Source: an uncultured Eggerthella sp.
Lineage (GTDB): Bacteria; Actinomycetota; Coriobacteriia; Coriobacteriales; Eggerthellaceae
Length of the DNA stretch: 64,000 nt
NCBI GenBank assembly: GCA_900556585.1
Contig: USPD01000002.1
Coordinates: 17,904 to 81,903, forward strand
Direction: 5' to 3'
Shown here: positions 1-9,272 of the stretch, in pieces
Layout of the letters: every line of letters begins with the position of its first letter
How positions within the stretch are numbered: position 1 is the first letter of the stretch
Made by a program: the position numbers and the translations under genes
Notes under the pieces: generated by a model
Told to the model about the DNA's origin: nothing
The model's database searches: none
The model's input: only the letters and a program-made list of their open reading frames with translations

Positions 1-153
1 CAACGCCTGATCTTTTTCGTTACGCAAAAATTCTTCACGTTGCTGCAGCTCGCGCTGGAATTCACTATCGCGAACCTGTTTGACAATATCCGCAAATCCA
101 GATTCATCCACCTGAAAAACCTTGCCACAGTGGGGGCACTTTATTTCATTCAT
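1..153 (-). CDS. DUF2130 family protein, N-terminal fragment at window edge
   Basis: Only the first 51 codons are in the window; the rest lies to the left. The protein opens with a zinc-ribbon-like motif (CPHCGKVF at residues 6-13) followed by a charged, Gln/Glu-rich stretch typical of a coiled coil, which matches the usual start of DUF2130 proteins. These are predicted coiled-coil proteins of unknown role. The ATG at 153 is preceded by an AGGAG ribosome site about eight bases upstream. It lies 176 bp downstream of the short-chain dehydrogenase gene on the same strand. The family call rests on the N-terminal motif alone. Confidence 0.7.
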   Translation of the reverse strand, partial: MNEIKCPHCGKVFQVDESGFADIVKQVRDSEFQRELQQREEFLRNEKDQAL

Positions 154-329
154 ATACAGCTCCTGAAGTTCTCTTTTGCTTTATTCATCCGTTGAAATTT
201 ATGTATTTGTTTGCTTTATTTATCCACTTTGCCTTCGCTGTAAATTTCACCGTTATAAGAAGCAATTCAACCAACACCACTTTGTGCTGTTCAATGCTGT
301 CACTATATCCCACAATTTCCTTGCAGTTT

Positions 330-1094
330 TTAAACAAGCAGCCAGCCGCCTTCTGCATAAATGATCTGACCCGTAAGATAGCTTGATTCTTTGCTCGCCA
401 AAAACATGACACAGTTAGCAATATCATCCTTAGTGCCACGACGCCCAAGCGGAATTTTGTTGCAAAGATCAATTTCCTTTTGAGGATCAGTATATAGATC
501 AGCATTCAAATCAGTAGGGATGCTACCAGGACCTACTGCATTGACACGAATACCGTATTCACCCATAGCGCGCGCAAAGGTTTTAGTAAGAGTAACCACG
601 CCAGCCTTGCTAACGTTATACAGCGCATTGTCAGGAACATACGTTACAGAGCTAACTGAAGCAATGTTTACCACATTGCCAGAAGTTCCTGCTTTTATAT
701 GATGCTTAAAGAACCACTGGCACGCAAAAAAGACCGATTTTAAATTTGCATCTAAAACTTTATCCCACTGAGCTTCAGTGACATCGCAACTATCTTCCTT
801 TGAATAGATACCCGCATTGTTAACAAGTACATCAATAGTGCCAAATTTATCTACCACTGCTTGCATAAACGAAGCGATATCTTCTGGTTTTGAAACATCC
901 GCAGAAAGCGCCAAGATTCTGCTTCTATCATCACCCGCAATTTCTTGCATAAGTTCTTCTTTGCCGGTTTTTGAAATACTGCAAAGTGCCACCTTGGCGC
1001 CCGCCTCATAAAAACGCTCCGCGATGCGACGCCCTATACCTCGAGCCGATCCCGTAACAACAACTACCTTATTAGAAAAGTCGTAGGTAATCAT
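330..1094 (-). CDS. Short-chain dehydrogenase/reductase (SDR) family oxidoreductase
   Basis: This is a 254-residue classical SDR, the normal family length. The Rossmann cofactor motif TGSARGIG is at 14-21, NNAG at 92-95, the catalytic Ser in ASVSS at 145-149, and the YxxxK pair at Tyr159/Lys163. A PG motif follows the active site. Such enzymes reduce or oxidise carbonyl/hydroxyl groups with NAD(P)H; FabG-like and sugar or bile-acid dehydrogenases share this layout, so the substrate cannot be read from sequence. The ATG at 1094 follows an AAAGGAGA ribosome site. It is divergent from gpmA across a 423-bp gap. Confidence 0.9.
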   Translation of the reverse strand: MITYDFSNKVVVVTGSARGIGRRIAERFYEAGAKVALCSISKTGKEELMQEIAGDDRSRILALSADVSKPEDIASFMQAVVDKFGTIDVLVNNAGIYSKEDSCDVTEAQWDKVLDANLKSVFFACQWFFKHHIKAGTSGNVVNIASVSSVTYVPDNALYNVSKAGVVTLTKTFARAMGEYGIRVNAVGPGSIPTDLNADLYTDPQKEIDLCNKIPLGRRGTKDDIANCVMFLASKESSYLTGQIIYAEGGWLLV

Positions 1095-1517
1095 AATCAG
1101 TCTCCTTTTGCATACATGCAGCTTCTCTTGTTCCCCGGAAAAGGCTGAGGCCTTGCCGCGTTTCCTTACCGTTTAATCATATCAAGTCAAAACTTTGGGC
1201 GAGTCCTATTTCTAGGACAGGTGCTCATTTCCTCAGTCATTACCCGCTTTCGCTTGATTCTACATTCGCTTGTTATATCCACCAGATTCCATTATTTCGA
1301 AACGATAATCCCCAAAGAACTACCTTCAACAAGAGCATAGTTCACGCTTTACTTGGCACAGGTATAATTTCCTTACCGTTGAAACGCACAACTCTGGGTA
1401 AGTATGTATTTTCGCTTACAGCTATCCCCCACCCGGCAAAAGCGTGATTCGCGTAAAAGCTACAATACTGCACTGCCTATACCAGCGCAGACCTGACAAG
1501 AAAGATGGTGACTTTTT
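1095..1517. other. Divergent intergenic region between SDR gene and gpmA
   Basis: There is no convincing ORF here. It holds a small perfect hairpin at 1203-1218 (arms GTCCTA/TAGGAC) and a candidate promoter for gpmA at 1341-1368. I see nothing else I can support. Confidence 0.5.
1341..1368 (+). promoter_or_regulatory. Candidate sigma-70-type promoter of gpmA
   Basis: A perfect TATAAT lies at 1363-1368 with TTCACG at 1341-1346 and a 16-bp spacer. This predicts an untranslated leader of roughly 145 nt before gpmA. The -35 matches consensus at four of six bases, so the call is tentative. Confidence 0.4.
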
Positions 1518-2276
1518 ATGACCGACACGACCATGCAGCTCGTACTTATTCGCCATGGTGAAAGCGAATGGAACAAGCTGAATCTTTTTACAGGCTGGAT
1601 GGATGTTGATCTAACTGACACTGGCCGCAAAGAAGCAGCTGAAGGTGGCCGTGCTCTGGCTGAAGCAGGCTTCGATTTTGATGTTTGCTATACGTCTTAC
1701 CTTAAGCGCGCAATTCACACTTTAAATCTTGTATTGCAATCCATGGATCGCGAATGGCTGCCCGTCATTAAAACATGGCGCTTAAATGAACGTCATTATG
1801 GCGCACTTCAGGGTTTAAATAAGGCCGAAACTGCTGCTAAATATGGCGAAGAGCAAGTAAAAATTTGGCGCCGCAGCTTTGACGTTCGCCCACCAGCACT
1901 CGAAGAAGACGATGAGCGTAATCCCCGCCTTCTTGCTCCTTATCGCGATGCGCCAGTTGATGAAATGCCTCTAGCAGAATGCTTAAAGGACACCATCGCA
2001 CGTGCATGGCCCTACTTCCAAGAAACCATCGAACCTCAGATGCGTGCTGGCAAGCGTGTTTTGATTGTTGCTCATGGTAATTCTTTACGCGCATTGGTAA
2101 AGCAGTTCGACAAGCTTTCCGATGATGAGATTGTTGGCGTCAATATTCCAACTGGCGTACCTCTGGTTTACACCTTTGATCAAGACTTTAATGTTCTTGA
2201 TAAACGCTATGTAGGCGACGAAGCTACTATTGCTGCCAAGATTGATGCTGTAGCAAATCAAGGCAAAGCAAAATAG
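1518..2276 (+). CDS. gpmA: 2,3-bisphosphoglycerate-dependent phosphoglycerate mutase
   Basis: This 252-residue cytosolic glycolytic enzyme interconverts 3- and 2-phosphoglycerate. The phosphohistidine signature RHGESEWN is at 12-19, followed by [15 protein letters not shown], the substrate loop [14 protein letters not shown], and the second active-site His in AHGNSLRAL, all classic for the dPGM family. Length and motif order are complete. It is a single-gene unit with a candidate promoter upstream and a strong terminator directly downstream, facing the DHA2 transporter gene. Confidence 0.97.
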   Translation: MTDTTMQLVLIRHGESEWNKLNLFTGWMDVDLTDTGRKEAAEGGRALAEAGFDFDVCYTSYLKRAIHTLNLVLQSMDREWLPVIKTWRLNERHYGALQGLNKAETAAKYGEEQVKIWRRSFDVRPPALEEDDERNPRLLAPYRDAPVDEMPLAECLKDTIARAWPYFQETIEPQMRAGKRVLIVAHGNSLRALVKQFDKLSDDEIVGVNIPTGVPLVYTFDQDFNVLDKRYVGDEATIAAKIDAVANQGKAK

Positions 2277-2304
2277 TCTTTAGAGATCAAACATCATAAA
2301 AGCT

Positions 2305-2340
2305 AAAGCCCTTTTGATTATCTGATCAAAAGGGCTTTTC
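2305..2340 (+). terminator. Bidirectional rho-independent terminator after gpmA
   Basis: A perfect 14-bp stem (AAAGCCCTTTTGAT at 2305-2318, complement at 2325-2338) with a 6-nt loop and a T-rich end lies between the convergent gpmA and DHA2 transporter genes. T-rich sequence occurs on both sides, so it may serve both. Confidence 0.85.
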
Positions 2341-2368
2341 TGTATATACACTTTTCGCTGAATAACAC

Positions 2369-3781
2369 CTATGCCTTCTTGGAATTGCGCTTCATTAAAA
2401 GGCAAACCACAAGCAAGCACACCATCGCGATTCCAGATATTGCAAGCAAAGCAAAGAATCCTTCTTGCGTGCCAATAATGGTTCCTGCAACTAAATCCTG
2501 CGGTACTCCTGCCTGTGCAGATCCAACAATAGAAGTAACGATTGCGGTACCCAATGCTCCACCCAACTGTTGCAAAGTATTGAAAGCCGCATTGCCATCC
2601 GCCTTGAGCTCTTCAGGAAGAAAACGCAAACCATTAGTGATTGAATTTGCCATTGAAAACCCTTGTGCAATTGGTATAAGCACATACACTGCAGCAAATA
2701 CCCATACCGCATTTCCTAGCGCCAAACCCATAAACAACAGTATTGCTACGAACTGACAAATTGCACCAAAGGTCAGAGGGCCGCGAGCGCCAAAAACATC
2801 TAATATTCTTCCACCTAAGGGTGCCAAAATAGCCCCAATGATACAGCCCGGTAAAAGCAAACATCCTGCAACAAGAGCGCTACTCGAACATACGGTTTGA
2901 GCGTAATAAGGAATTAAGTAACCCAACCCCAATACAATTGACGAAAGCAAAACAACATATAAAACGCTAAGCGTAAAAGGTACTTTACGAAAGATACTCA
3001 CACGAATAAGAGGGTTATTCGAACGCAACGATGCCACACCGAACAACACCAGTAAAGCAACCCCGCCCAGAAGAAGCAAAAGCACCCGAGCACTAAGCCA
3101 ACCAGATTCCGCAGCAGCATTCGCTCCGAAAACAAGACTAGAAAAACCCGCCGCAATTAACACGAATTGCAAAACACTAAACTTAGCTTTCTGGGTAGCA
3201 CTTACTTGGCGAATAGAAGCAATGCCTGTAAACGCGGATGCAATTAAAAACGGGAGAAGCACCACAAAAATCATGCGCCAGCCCCAGCAGGTAACAATAA
3301 GACCGCCCACAGAAGGACCTACAGCAGGTGCGGTGGCGGTAATTAGAGTCGCAACGCCCATCATGAGACCCATTTTATCGAGCGGAGCTTGCTCGATAAC
3401 AATGTTGAACATAAGCGGCAAAGCAACACCTGTACCAACACCCTGAAAAAGACGCCCAATGATAAGGAACGCAAAAGCAGGAGCCAAAGCGCACAGTATG
3501 GTACCTGCAAGAAAGAACGTAATAGCAACGGCAAAGAGGACTTTCATTTTGAAACGCCGCTTTAAATATGACGAAAGAGGCATTATTGCGGTAAGCATCA
3601 ACAAATACCCTGTTGTTACCCATTGCACTGTTGCAGTGTCTACCCCAAACTCAGACATCAATGCAGGAAAAGTAATATTCATTGCCGTTTCAACGACCAC
3701 GCCCGAAAACGACATAATGCCACATGCCAACATAGAAGCAATAAAGCGTGTGTCTATGCGGCGTTCTTCATTTGCTAGCAC
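2369..3781 (-). CDS. MFS drug-efflux permease, DHA2 (EmrB/QacA-like) family
   Basis: This 470-residue polytopic membrane protein has DHA2 features: an N-terminal PALMSEFGVDTATVQWVTT helix, the GRLFQGVGTGVALP motif, and motif C (APAVGPSVGG) typical of proton-coupled antiporters. It probably exports lipophilic drugs or fatty-acid-like compounds; the substrate is not evident. The start is GTG at 3781, inside the last codons of the marR gene (7-bp overlap), so it is translationally coupled. It is followed by the terminator shared with gpmA. The closest relative in the window is the CBS-fused pump at 61 kb. Confidence 0.9.
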   Translation of the reverse strand: MLANEERRIDTRFIASMLACGIMSFSGVVVETAMNITFPALMSEFGVDTATVQWVTTGYLLMLTAIMPLSSYLKRRFKMKVLFAVAITFFLAGTILCALAPAFAFLIIGRLFQGVGTGVALPLMFNIVIEQAPLDKMGLMMGVATLITATAPAVGPSVGGLIVTCWGWRMIFVVLLPFLIASAFTGIASIRQVSATQKAKFSVLQFVLIAAGFSSLVFGANAAAESGWLSARVLLLLLGGVALLVLFGVASLRSNNPLIRVSIFRKVPFTLSVLYVVLLSSIVLGLGYLIPYYAQTVCSSSALVAGCLLLPGCIIGAILAPLGGRILDVFGARGPLTFGAICQFVAILLFMGLALGNAVWVFAAVYVLIPIAQGFSMANSITNGLRFLPEELKADGNAAFNTLQQLGGALGTAIVTSIVGSAQAGVPQDLVAGTIIGTQEGFFALLAISGIAMVCLLVVCLLMKRNSKKA

Positions 3782-4365
3782 ACGGCATCACCAGCTTGAT
3801 TTGCTATTCTTTCAGATTGAGAATTAGTTGTGCTGTTCCCCGCACAAGAATCAGAATCATCCAGACATACATTAGCGTGTATACGGTTAAATACCTGCTG
3901 CTTAAACAAAGTCATATTATCTTCGTCTGGCTTTGCTTCAGCTAACGCAGCTTCAACTTTATAGATAACTTGAGTGGCGGTTTTTAAATCGAGTTCGGTA
4001 ATGTCATGCAGTTGATTTGCAACCCAAGCGTGATAATCAGTAACAAAAATCTGAACAAGCTTCCTGCCTTGATCAGTAAGTTCAACCAATACGCCACGCC
4101 TATCAACAGGATCAACTTTTTTAGCCACATAGCCTAGCAACTCCAAATTCACTATTGCCTTGGTGATACTAGGACGGGTTACCTGCATACGAGCGCTGAT
4201 ATCGCTTACTCGAACACTTTCATGCGTTTGCTGAAGATCTTGCAAAGTATCACAAATTCTTACATCGCGCGGCGTTACCCCATCAGGAAGCGCTGGCATT
4301 TGAGCAATAATTGCCTTCGCGTGATGGCATGCAAGAAGAAATTCATCTACTACTTCGCTATCCAT
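3775..4365 (-). CDS. MarR family transcriptional regulator
   Basis: This is a 196-residue protein with a MarR winged helix: the recognition region (VSDISARMQVTRPSITKAI) lies around residues 53-71 and the wing motif DPVDRRG follows, flanked by dimerisation helices. The C-terminal tail of about 35 polar residues (NSTTNSQSERIANQ) is longer than usual. MarR proteins commonly repress adjacent efflux pumps and release DNA on binding a ligand. It is the promoter-proximal gene of a two-gene operon with the DHA2 pump. Palindromes upstream (4428-4444 and 4569-4602) are candidate operators. Confidence 0.9.
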   Translation of the reverse strand: MDSEVVDEFLLACHHAKAIIAQMPALPDGVTPRDVRICDTLQDLQQTHESVRVSDISARMQVTRPSITKAIVNLELLGYVAKKVDPVDRRGVLVELTDQGRKLVQIFVTDYHAWVANQLHDITELDLKTATQVIYKVEAALAEAKPDEDNMTLFKQQVFNRIHANVCLDDSDSCAGNSTTNSQSERIANQAGDAVC

Positions 4366-4427
4366 AATCCCCTTTCTCTTTTAAAATCCACTTCCGTTGC
4401 TCACCCTACTACAGGAAACAAACAAAA

Positions 4428-4456
4428 TAACATACGGTACGTTATTCAAAGCACAA
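4428..4456 (-). promoter_or_regulatory. Candidate marR promoter with overlapping palindrome
   Basis: On the minus strand, TTGTGC (4451-4456), a 16-bp spacer and TATGTT (4429-4434) form a weak promoter about 65-90 bp before marR. An imperfect 17-bp palindrome (4428-4444) covers the -10 box, the position expected for an autorepressor site. This is inferred from sequence only. Confidence 0.4.
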
Positions 4457-4568
4457 TGAAAATACGCATGAATACGTGAAGCATGCAGATGCACCATGCG
4501 TTTTACATGCATTTTTACGTGACCACTATGCGATATAAGCATTCTTACAGCAGCTCCATGCAGTCAAA

Positions 4569-4602
4569 ATAGTTACTAAAGGTAATTATTATTAGTAACT
4601 AT
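4569..4602. promoter_or_regulatory. Perfect 10-bp inverted repeat, candidate MarR operator
   Basis: ATAGTTACTA at 4569-4578 and its exact complement at 4593-4602 are separated by 14 AT-rich bases. Each arm is itself nearly palindromic. A related palindrome, GTAACTAGTTAC, precedes the ABC exporter operon at 8965-8976. Confidence 0.45.
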
Positions 4603-4680
4603 AAGTATTGCAAGTAAAAACCTGTCTTTTTGCATTAATTGTCAGATTAATTTTTGGTGTAGTTTTTACTTAGATTAATT

Positions 4681-4719
4681 GCGCGCTGTCTCACCAGAAT
4701 AACTGATGCGGCAGCGCGC
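4681..4719 (-). terminator. Hairpin after the ABC exporter operon
   Basis: Arms GCGCGCTG (4681-4688) and CAGCGCGC (4712-4719) form an 8-bp GC-rich stem located 38 bp past the last ABC gene. The minus-strand side lacks a clean T run, so termination is likely but not certain. Together with the operator region it explains the 391-bp gap 4366-4756. Confidence 0.5.
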
Positions 4720-4756
4720 TTCTTTATTCGCGTTCTTTATTAAGCGTCCGTACCAT

Positions 4757-6619
4757 TTATTCCGCGAACTGAGAATTATACAACTCAGCATATGCGCCAC
4801 CACGAGCAAGCAGCCCCTCATGAGTGCCCTGCTCTACGATATCGCCTTCCTGTAGAACCAAAATCAAATCAGCATTTCTGATAGTCGATAACCTATGAGC
4901 AATAACAAACGAGGTGCGACCCTTCATAAGGTTATCCATTGCCATTTGAATACGCTCTTCGGTACGCGTGTCTACCGAACTTGTGGCCTCGTCCAAAATG
5001 AGCATCTTACGATCCGCCAAAATAGCACGCGCTATAGTCAGCAGCTGACGCTGGCCTTGACTGATATTGCTCGCATCTTCATTGATTTCCATATCGTATC
5101 CGCCAGGAAGTGTACGAATAAAGGTATCAGCAAAGGCTGCTTTTGCGGCAGCTTCCACTTCTTCGTCAGTTGCATCCAACCTACCGTAGCGAATATTTTC
5201 GCGGACAGAACCCTTAAACAACCAGGTATCCTGAAGCACCATTCCAAACAGCGAACGCAAATCATCACGACCAAAATCGCGCACATCGTACCCGCCGATG
5301 CGAATAGCACCACTATTCACATCGTAGAAGCGCATAAGCAACTTAACCATGGTGGTTTTACCCGCACCCGTAGGACCAACTAATGCAATAGTTTGACCTT
5401 CAGAAACCTTCGCCGAGAAATCTTTAATAATCGGTGTTTCTGGATCATAGCCAAAATGAACATGATCGAATTCAACATCACAGCTAACATCTTTAGCTGC
5501 AACCTTAGGATGCTCTTCAGATTCTTCTTCGGCATCCAAGAATTCAAATACGCGTTCTGCTGCCGCTGCCATTTGCTGCAGCACATTAGATACCTGCGCA
5601 AGCTGCGTAATAGGCTGAGTGAAATTCTTGACATACTGAATGAATGCCTGAATATCACCAACAGTGATTCGCCCATTAATTGCAAACAAAGCACCCGCAA
5701 CAGCAACCGCGACATAACCTAAGTTACTTACAAAGTTCATAACGGGCATCATCAAGCCAGAAAGGAATTGTGACTTCCAAGCGGATTCATACAGTTCAGC
5801 ATTAGTTTTGCGGAACTTTTCTAAAGTTTCTTCTTCCTTTCCGAATGCGCGAACAACCGCCTGGCCAGAAAATGTTTCTTCAACTTGGCCGTTAATAGCG
5901 CCTAACCTGTTTTGCTGCATACGGAAGTATTTTTGACTGCGACTTACAACCACCTTTACCAATACTGCAGAAACAGGAATGACCAACAACGCAATGAGCG
6001 TCATAAAGATATCCATACTCAGCATCATGACCAAAACACCAATGATGGTTGTAACAGAAGTGATGAGAGTCGTAATGCCTTGATTCAAATTCATACCAAG
6101 CGTATCAACATCGTTAGTGATGCGAGATAGAATATCGCCCGTGCTGGTACGCTCAAAATATCCCATAGGCAGCACATCCATCTTTTGTGAAATTTTTTGA
6201 CGCAGAAGATAGGTGGTGCGCTGCGTGACATGAGTCATCAACCAGCCCTGAACAAATGAACATATTGAAGAAAATGCATAGAGCAATAAGGTAGCAATAA
6301 GAATTACCCCTACCGCATCAAAATTAATATCACCTGTTCCGGCAATTTTTGCGCTAATGCCTTCAAATAATTCGGTGGTTGCCGTTGAAAGAACTCGTGG
6401 ACCCACAATATTAAAGGCGGTAGAAGCAATTGCAAAAATGAACACAACGCCAATCGCAATCTTGAACTGACCCATAAACTTTAAAAGCTTCTTCATGGAG
6501 CCTTTAAAGTCATTAGCCTTTTCTCCAGGCATCATGCCTAGATGCCCACCCGGGCCATGTCCGTGACGCCTTCCCGTATTTGCACGAGCCTCAATAGGAG
6601 ATTTGGTTTCGGCACTCAT
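4757..6619 (-). CDS. ABC exporter half-transporter with canonical ATP site
   Basis: This 620-residue type IV ABC exporter half has six membrane helices (about 50-340) followed by a nucleotide-binding domain. Walker A GPTGAGKT is at 415-422, signature ISQGQ at 519-523, Walker B LILDE at 540-544 and switch His575, so all catalytic residues are present. The N-terminus carries a His/Gly-rich cytosolic tail (residues 18-28). Its ATG follows directly on the TAA of the upstream partner, with GGAGGTG as ribosome site. The pair resembles heterodimeric LmrCD/BmrCD/TM287-288 multidrug exporters; substrate unknown. Confidence 0.92.
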   Translation of the reverse strand: MSAETKSPIEARANTGRRHGHGPGGHLGMMPGEKANDFKGSMKKLLKFMGQFKIAIGVVFIFAIASTAFNIVGPRVLSTATTELFEGISAKIAGTGDINFDAVGVILIATLLLYAFSSICSFVQGWLMTHVTQRTTYLLRQKISQKMDVLPMGYFERTSTGDILSRITNDVDTLGMNLNQGITTLITSVTTIIGVLVMMLSMDIFMTLIALLVIPVSAVLVKVVVSRSQKYFRMQQNRLGAINGQVEETFSGQAVVRAFGKEEETLEKFRKTNAELYESAWKSQFLSGLMMPVMNFVSNLGYVAVAVAGALFAINGRITVGDIQAFIQYVKNFTQPITQLAQVSNVLQQMAAAAERVFEFLDAEEESEEHPKVAAKDVSCDVEFDHVHFGYDPETPIIKDFSAKVSEGQTIALVGPTGAGKTTMVKLLMRFYDVNSGAIRIGGYDVRDFGRDDLRSLFGMVLQDTWLFKGSVRENIRYGRLDATDEEVEAAAKAAFADTFIRTLPGGYDMEINEDASNISQGQRQLLTIARAILADRKMLILDEATSSVDTRTEERIQMAMDNLMKGRTSFVIAHRLSTIRNADLILVLQEGDIVEQGTHEGLLARGGAYAELYNSQFAE

Positions 6620-8869
6620 TTATGCAACACCTCCTTTCAGTTCTTCTTCCGACAACTGAGATTGAGCAATCTCTCTGTACGTAGAACAACTTTCAAGAAG
6701 TTCCTTATGGGTGCCCCTGCCCACGATTTTTCCGTCTTCTAAAACAAGAATTTGATCTGCATTAAGAACCGTAGCTATGCGCTGCGCCACAACAATAATT
6801 GTTTTGCCAGCAGCATGTTCCGCTAGCGCATGGCGCAGCTTTGCATCCGTAGCGTAATCAAGCGCCGAAAAACTATCGTCAAACAAAAGCACCCGTGCAT
6901 TACTTGCCAAAGCGCGAGCGATGGATAAACGCTGGCGCTGTCCGCCAGAAACGTTAGTTCCACCTTGGCTGATTTCTGAAGTAAATCCGTTTTCCTTTGA
7001 ATCAATAAATTCTGTTGCTTGAGCAATGTCAGCAGCCTGCCGCACACGACTAGTATCCATATCCTGGTTAGAGTATGCAATAGTTGATTCAATAGTGCCC
7101 GAAAAGAGAAACGCTTTCTGAGGAACATATCCCAATTCGTGACGTAGTTCGTGCTGATTCATGTTGCGAACATCCACACCGCCAACACGAATGGCACCTT
7201 CGCTTACATCATAGAAGCGCTCAATCAGCTTCATAATGGTTGATTTACCAGATCCCGTTGAACCAATAATGGCTGTTGTTTTGCCCGGATCCGCAACAAA
7301 GCTCACATCATGAAGAACAGGATCGCTTCCCTCGCTGTAAGCAAAGGTCACGTCATCGAATTCAACCGGCAAACCCTTCGCTTCAACGTCAAGCAAATTA
7401 TATTGAGATTCCTTTGGATCATGAATGCTATTTTCTGTTCCTAAAACCTCATTGACGCGCTGAGCTGCAACATCGGCACGAGGCAGCATGATAGCAATCA
7501 TGCTTATCATTAAAAATGACATTACGATAACCATAGAATAGGTGATAAACGCAATCATGTCGCCTGTTTGGATGACACCAGCATCGATATAGGAACCGCC
7601 AACCCAAACAATCAGAACAGAAACACCATTCATGACAAGCATCATGGTTGGCATCATGAAAGTCATTACCCGGTTTGTGAATAACTGCGTTTTATACAGA
7701 GCTGTACTTGCCTCATCAAAACGCGCCTCTTCATATTCCTGCCTATCAAAAGCACGAATGACCGACATACCCGTAAGCATTTCGCGCGAAACCAAATTAA
7801 CGCGGTCGATAAGCTTTTGCATAATTTTGAATTTAGGAAGAGCAAGCGTCATAAGCAAAGCAATAACAATACCAATAACAACAATTGCCAGCACAATAAT
7901 CCAGCTCATGGCAAGATTCGTTTGCGAAACCATAATGATGCCGCCAATGGCAAGAATTGGCGCATACAACACCATGCGCAAAAACATTACCAAGACCATT
8001 TGGATTTGTTGGATATCATTTGTACCACGCGTAATCAATGATGCAGCAGAAAATGACTGCACTTCAGCATCTGAAAATGAAACAACCTTTTCAAAAAGAT
8101 GTTCACGCAGCGTTCGCGCAATCTTTGCAGCAGTTCGCGATGCCACAAAACCAACCGAAATAGAAGCCGCCATCATCAGAGCAGCAACACCCAGCATTTG
8201 AGCGCCTAACCAGGCAAGATACTGAAGCTGAATAGCATTCAAATCCAAACCAAGTGCTTCGTATTCAGCCTTAACCGCAACAATAGCCTGTTGCTGGATT
8301 AGGGAATCATCAATATTTCCAAAAGCTGATCGAGCCTGATCAATAAAACTTTGAATTTCAGTTTTGCTTATTGCGCCTGACTCGTAGGCAGCATAGAGCT
8401 CTTCCCAACTAAAGTTGTTTAAGTCAATTGACATAGCGGCAGCAGAATTCCCCGATGACTGACCCGCCAAATCCTGCATATGTACTAACACCAACGGCAA
8501 GGCTATAACAGAATCCAGCGCATCACGTTGGTCAATACCTTGATCGGTTATTTTGTAGGTGCCAGCTTGGCTGACTTCGGTTCCGTTTTGAGTGTTTCCA
8601 TTCTCTTCTCGGTCTGCTTCGCTTTGCGCATAGGAATTACGAATAAGATCTTCATCTGCTTCGCTCGCAAGCATACAGATATAGTTAAACGTATCCGCGC
8701 TCATTTCATCAGGTGAAGCATGTTCTATGCCTCCCTGCTGGATACCTACGTCAACCAAATCCGAGGTGTAACGAGGAAGCGACAGATCAGCAAATGCCTG
8801 AACAATAAGTAAAAGCGTAATAAGGATTACCGCAACTTTGGAGCTCTTTAAATATTTAATAATTCTCAC
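6620..8869 (-). CDS. ABC exporter half-transporter with degenerate ATP site and large outer loop
   Basis: I place the start at GTG 8869, seven bases after AAGGAGGT, rather than at the upstream ATG at 8959; this gives 749 residues. After the first helix there is an acidic, polar insertion of about 170 residues (roughly 45-215) before the second helix, predicted to be extracytoplasmic and not present in standard half-transporters. The C-terminal domain has Walker A (GSTGSGKS near 536) and VSGGQ. However, the catalytic Glu after Walker B is Asp (LLFDDS near 665) and the switch His is Gln (VVAQR near 696). This is the known signature of the non-hydrolysing site in asymmetric heterodimers, matching its canonical partner downstream. 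Confidence 0.92.
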   Translation of the reverse strand: MRIIKYLKSSKVAVILITLLLIVQAFADLSLPRYTSDLVDVGIQQGGIEHASPDEMSADTFNYICMLASEADEDLIRNSYAQSEADREENGNTQNGTEVSQAGTYKITDQGIDQRDALDSVIALPLVLVHMQDLAGQSSGNSAAAMSIDLNNFSWEELYAAYESGAISKTEIQSFIDQARSAFGNIDDSLIQQQAIVAVKAEYEALGLDLNAIQLQYLAWLGAQMLGVAALMMAASISVGFVASRTAAKIARTLREHLFEKVVSFSDAEVQSFSAASLITRGTNDIQQIQMVLVMFLRMVLYAPILAIGGIIMVSQTNLAMSWIIVLAIVVIGIVIALLMTLALPKFKIMQKLIDRVNLVSREMLTGMSVIRAFDRQEYEEARFDEASTALYKTQLFTNRVMTFMMPTMMLVMNGVSVLIVWVGGSYIDAGVIQTGDMIAFITYSMVIVMSFLMISMIAIMLPRADVAAQRVNEVLGTENSIHDPKESQYNLLDVEAKGLPVEFDDVTFAYSEGSDPVLHDVSFVADPGKTTAIIGSTGSGKSTIMKLIERFYDVSEGAIRVGGVDVRNMNQHELRHELGYVPQKAFLFSGTIESTIAYSNQDMDTSRVRQAADIAQATEFIDSKENGFTSEISQGGTNVSGGQRQRLSIARALASNARVLLFDDSFSALDYATDAKLRHALAEHAAGKTIIVVAQRIATVLNADQILVLEDGKIVGRGTHKELLESCSTYREIAQSQLSEEELKGGVA

Positions 8870-8964
8870 GCGGAAACCTCCTTGGGGACATTGTGTAAGA
8901 GGAGCTTTCCCCAAATAACGTATTGCCGTTTTTAATAATTCAAAAATGTTAAACGGCATGTATT

Positions 8965-8976
8965 GTAACTAGTTAC
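8965..8976. promoter_or_regulatory. 12-bp perfect palindrome GTAACTAGTTAC upstream of ABC operon
   Basis: The palindrome overlaps a minus-strand TACAAT (-10-like, 8962-8967) about 90 bp before the ABC exporter start. Its half-sites GTAACTA/TAGTTAC are the same as those in the inverted repeat upstream of marR. It is a candidate common operator. Confidence 0.4.
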
Positions 8977-9065
8977 GCACTTTGTTGAGTAATAAATCGC
9001 TAAATCCATCAAACTGATACCTTGCCGTTTATTGAACCACGAACCTCCCCTTTAATGATCCCTGT

Positions 9066-9095
9066 TAAAAAGCCCCAGAAAAATATCCCAGGGCT
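9066..9095 (-). terminator. Rho-independent terminator downstream of thrH
   Basis: Read on the minus strand, arms AGCCCTGG/CTGGGGCT (8 bp with two G-T pairs) and a loop are followed directly by TTTTT. It lies about 180 bp past the thrH stop, with a degenerate repeat array in between. Confidence 0.7.
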
Positions 9096-9154
9096 AATAG
9101 TTCGCAATTGATTCTTAGGTGGTTCAAACTTGAAATTATCTTCTGCTCTAAAAC

Positions 9155-9270
9155 CACATGTCGAAAGTCACATGTCTAATGTTGTATGTCCAATGCTGTA
9201 TGACTGAGCTAGTACCTACCCTTATCGAAAGTTGTATGTCTAATACTGCATGCCTAATACTGTATGCGAT
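9155..9270. repeat. Degenerate 14-bp tandem repeats after thrH stop
   Basis: At least six imperfect copies of a 14-mer close to TGTATGTCTAATAC occur in two blocks (9155-9202 and 9233-9270), interrupted by 30 bp. The block nearest the gene begins within a few bases of the thrH stop codon. No coding potential. Confidence 0.7.
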
Positions 9271-9272
9271 TT

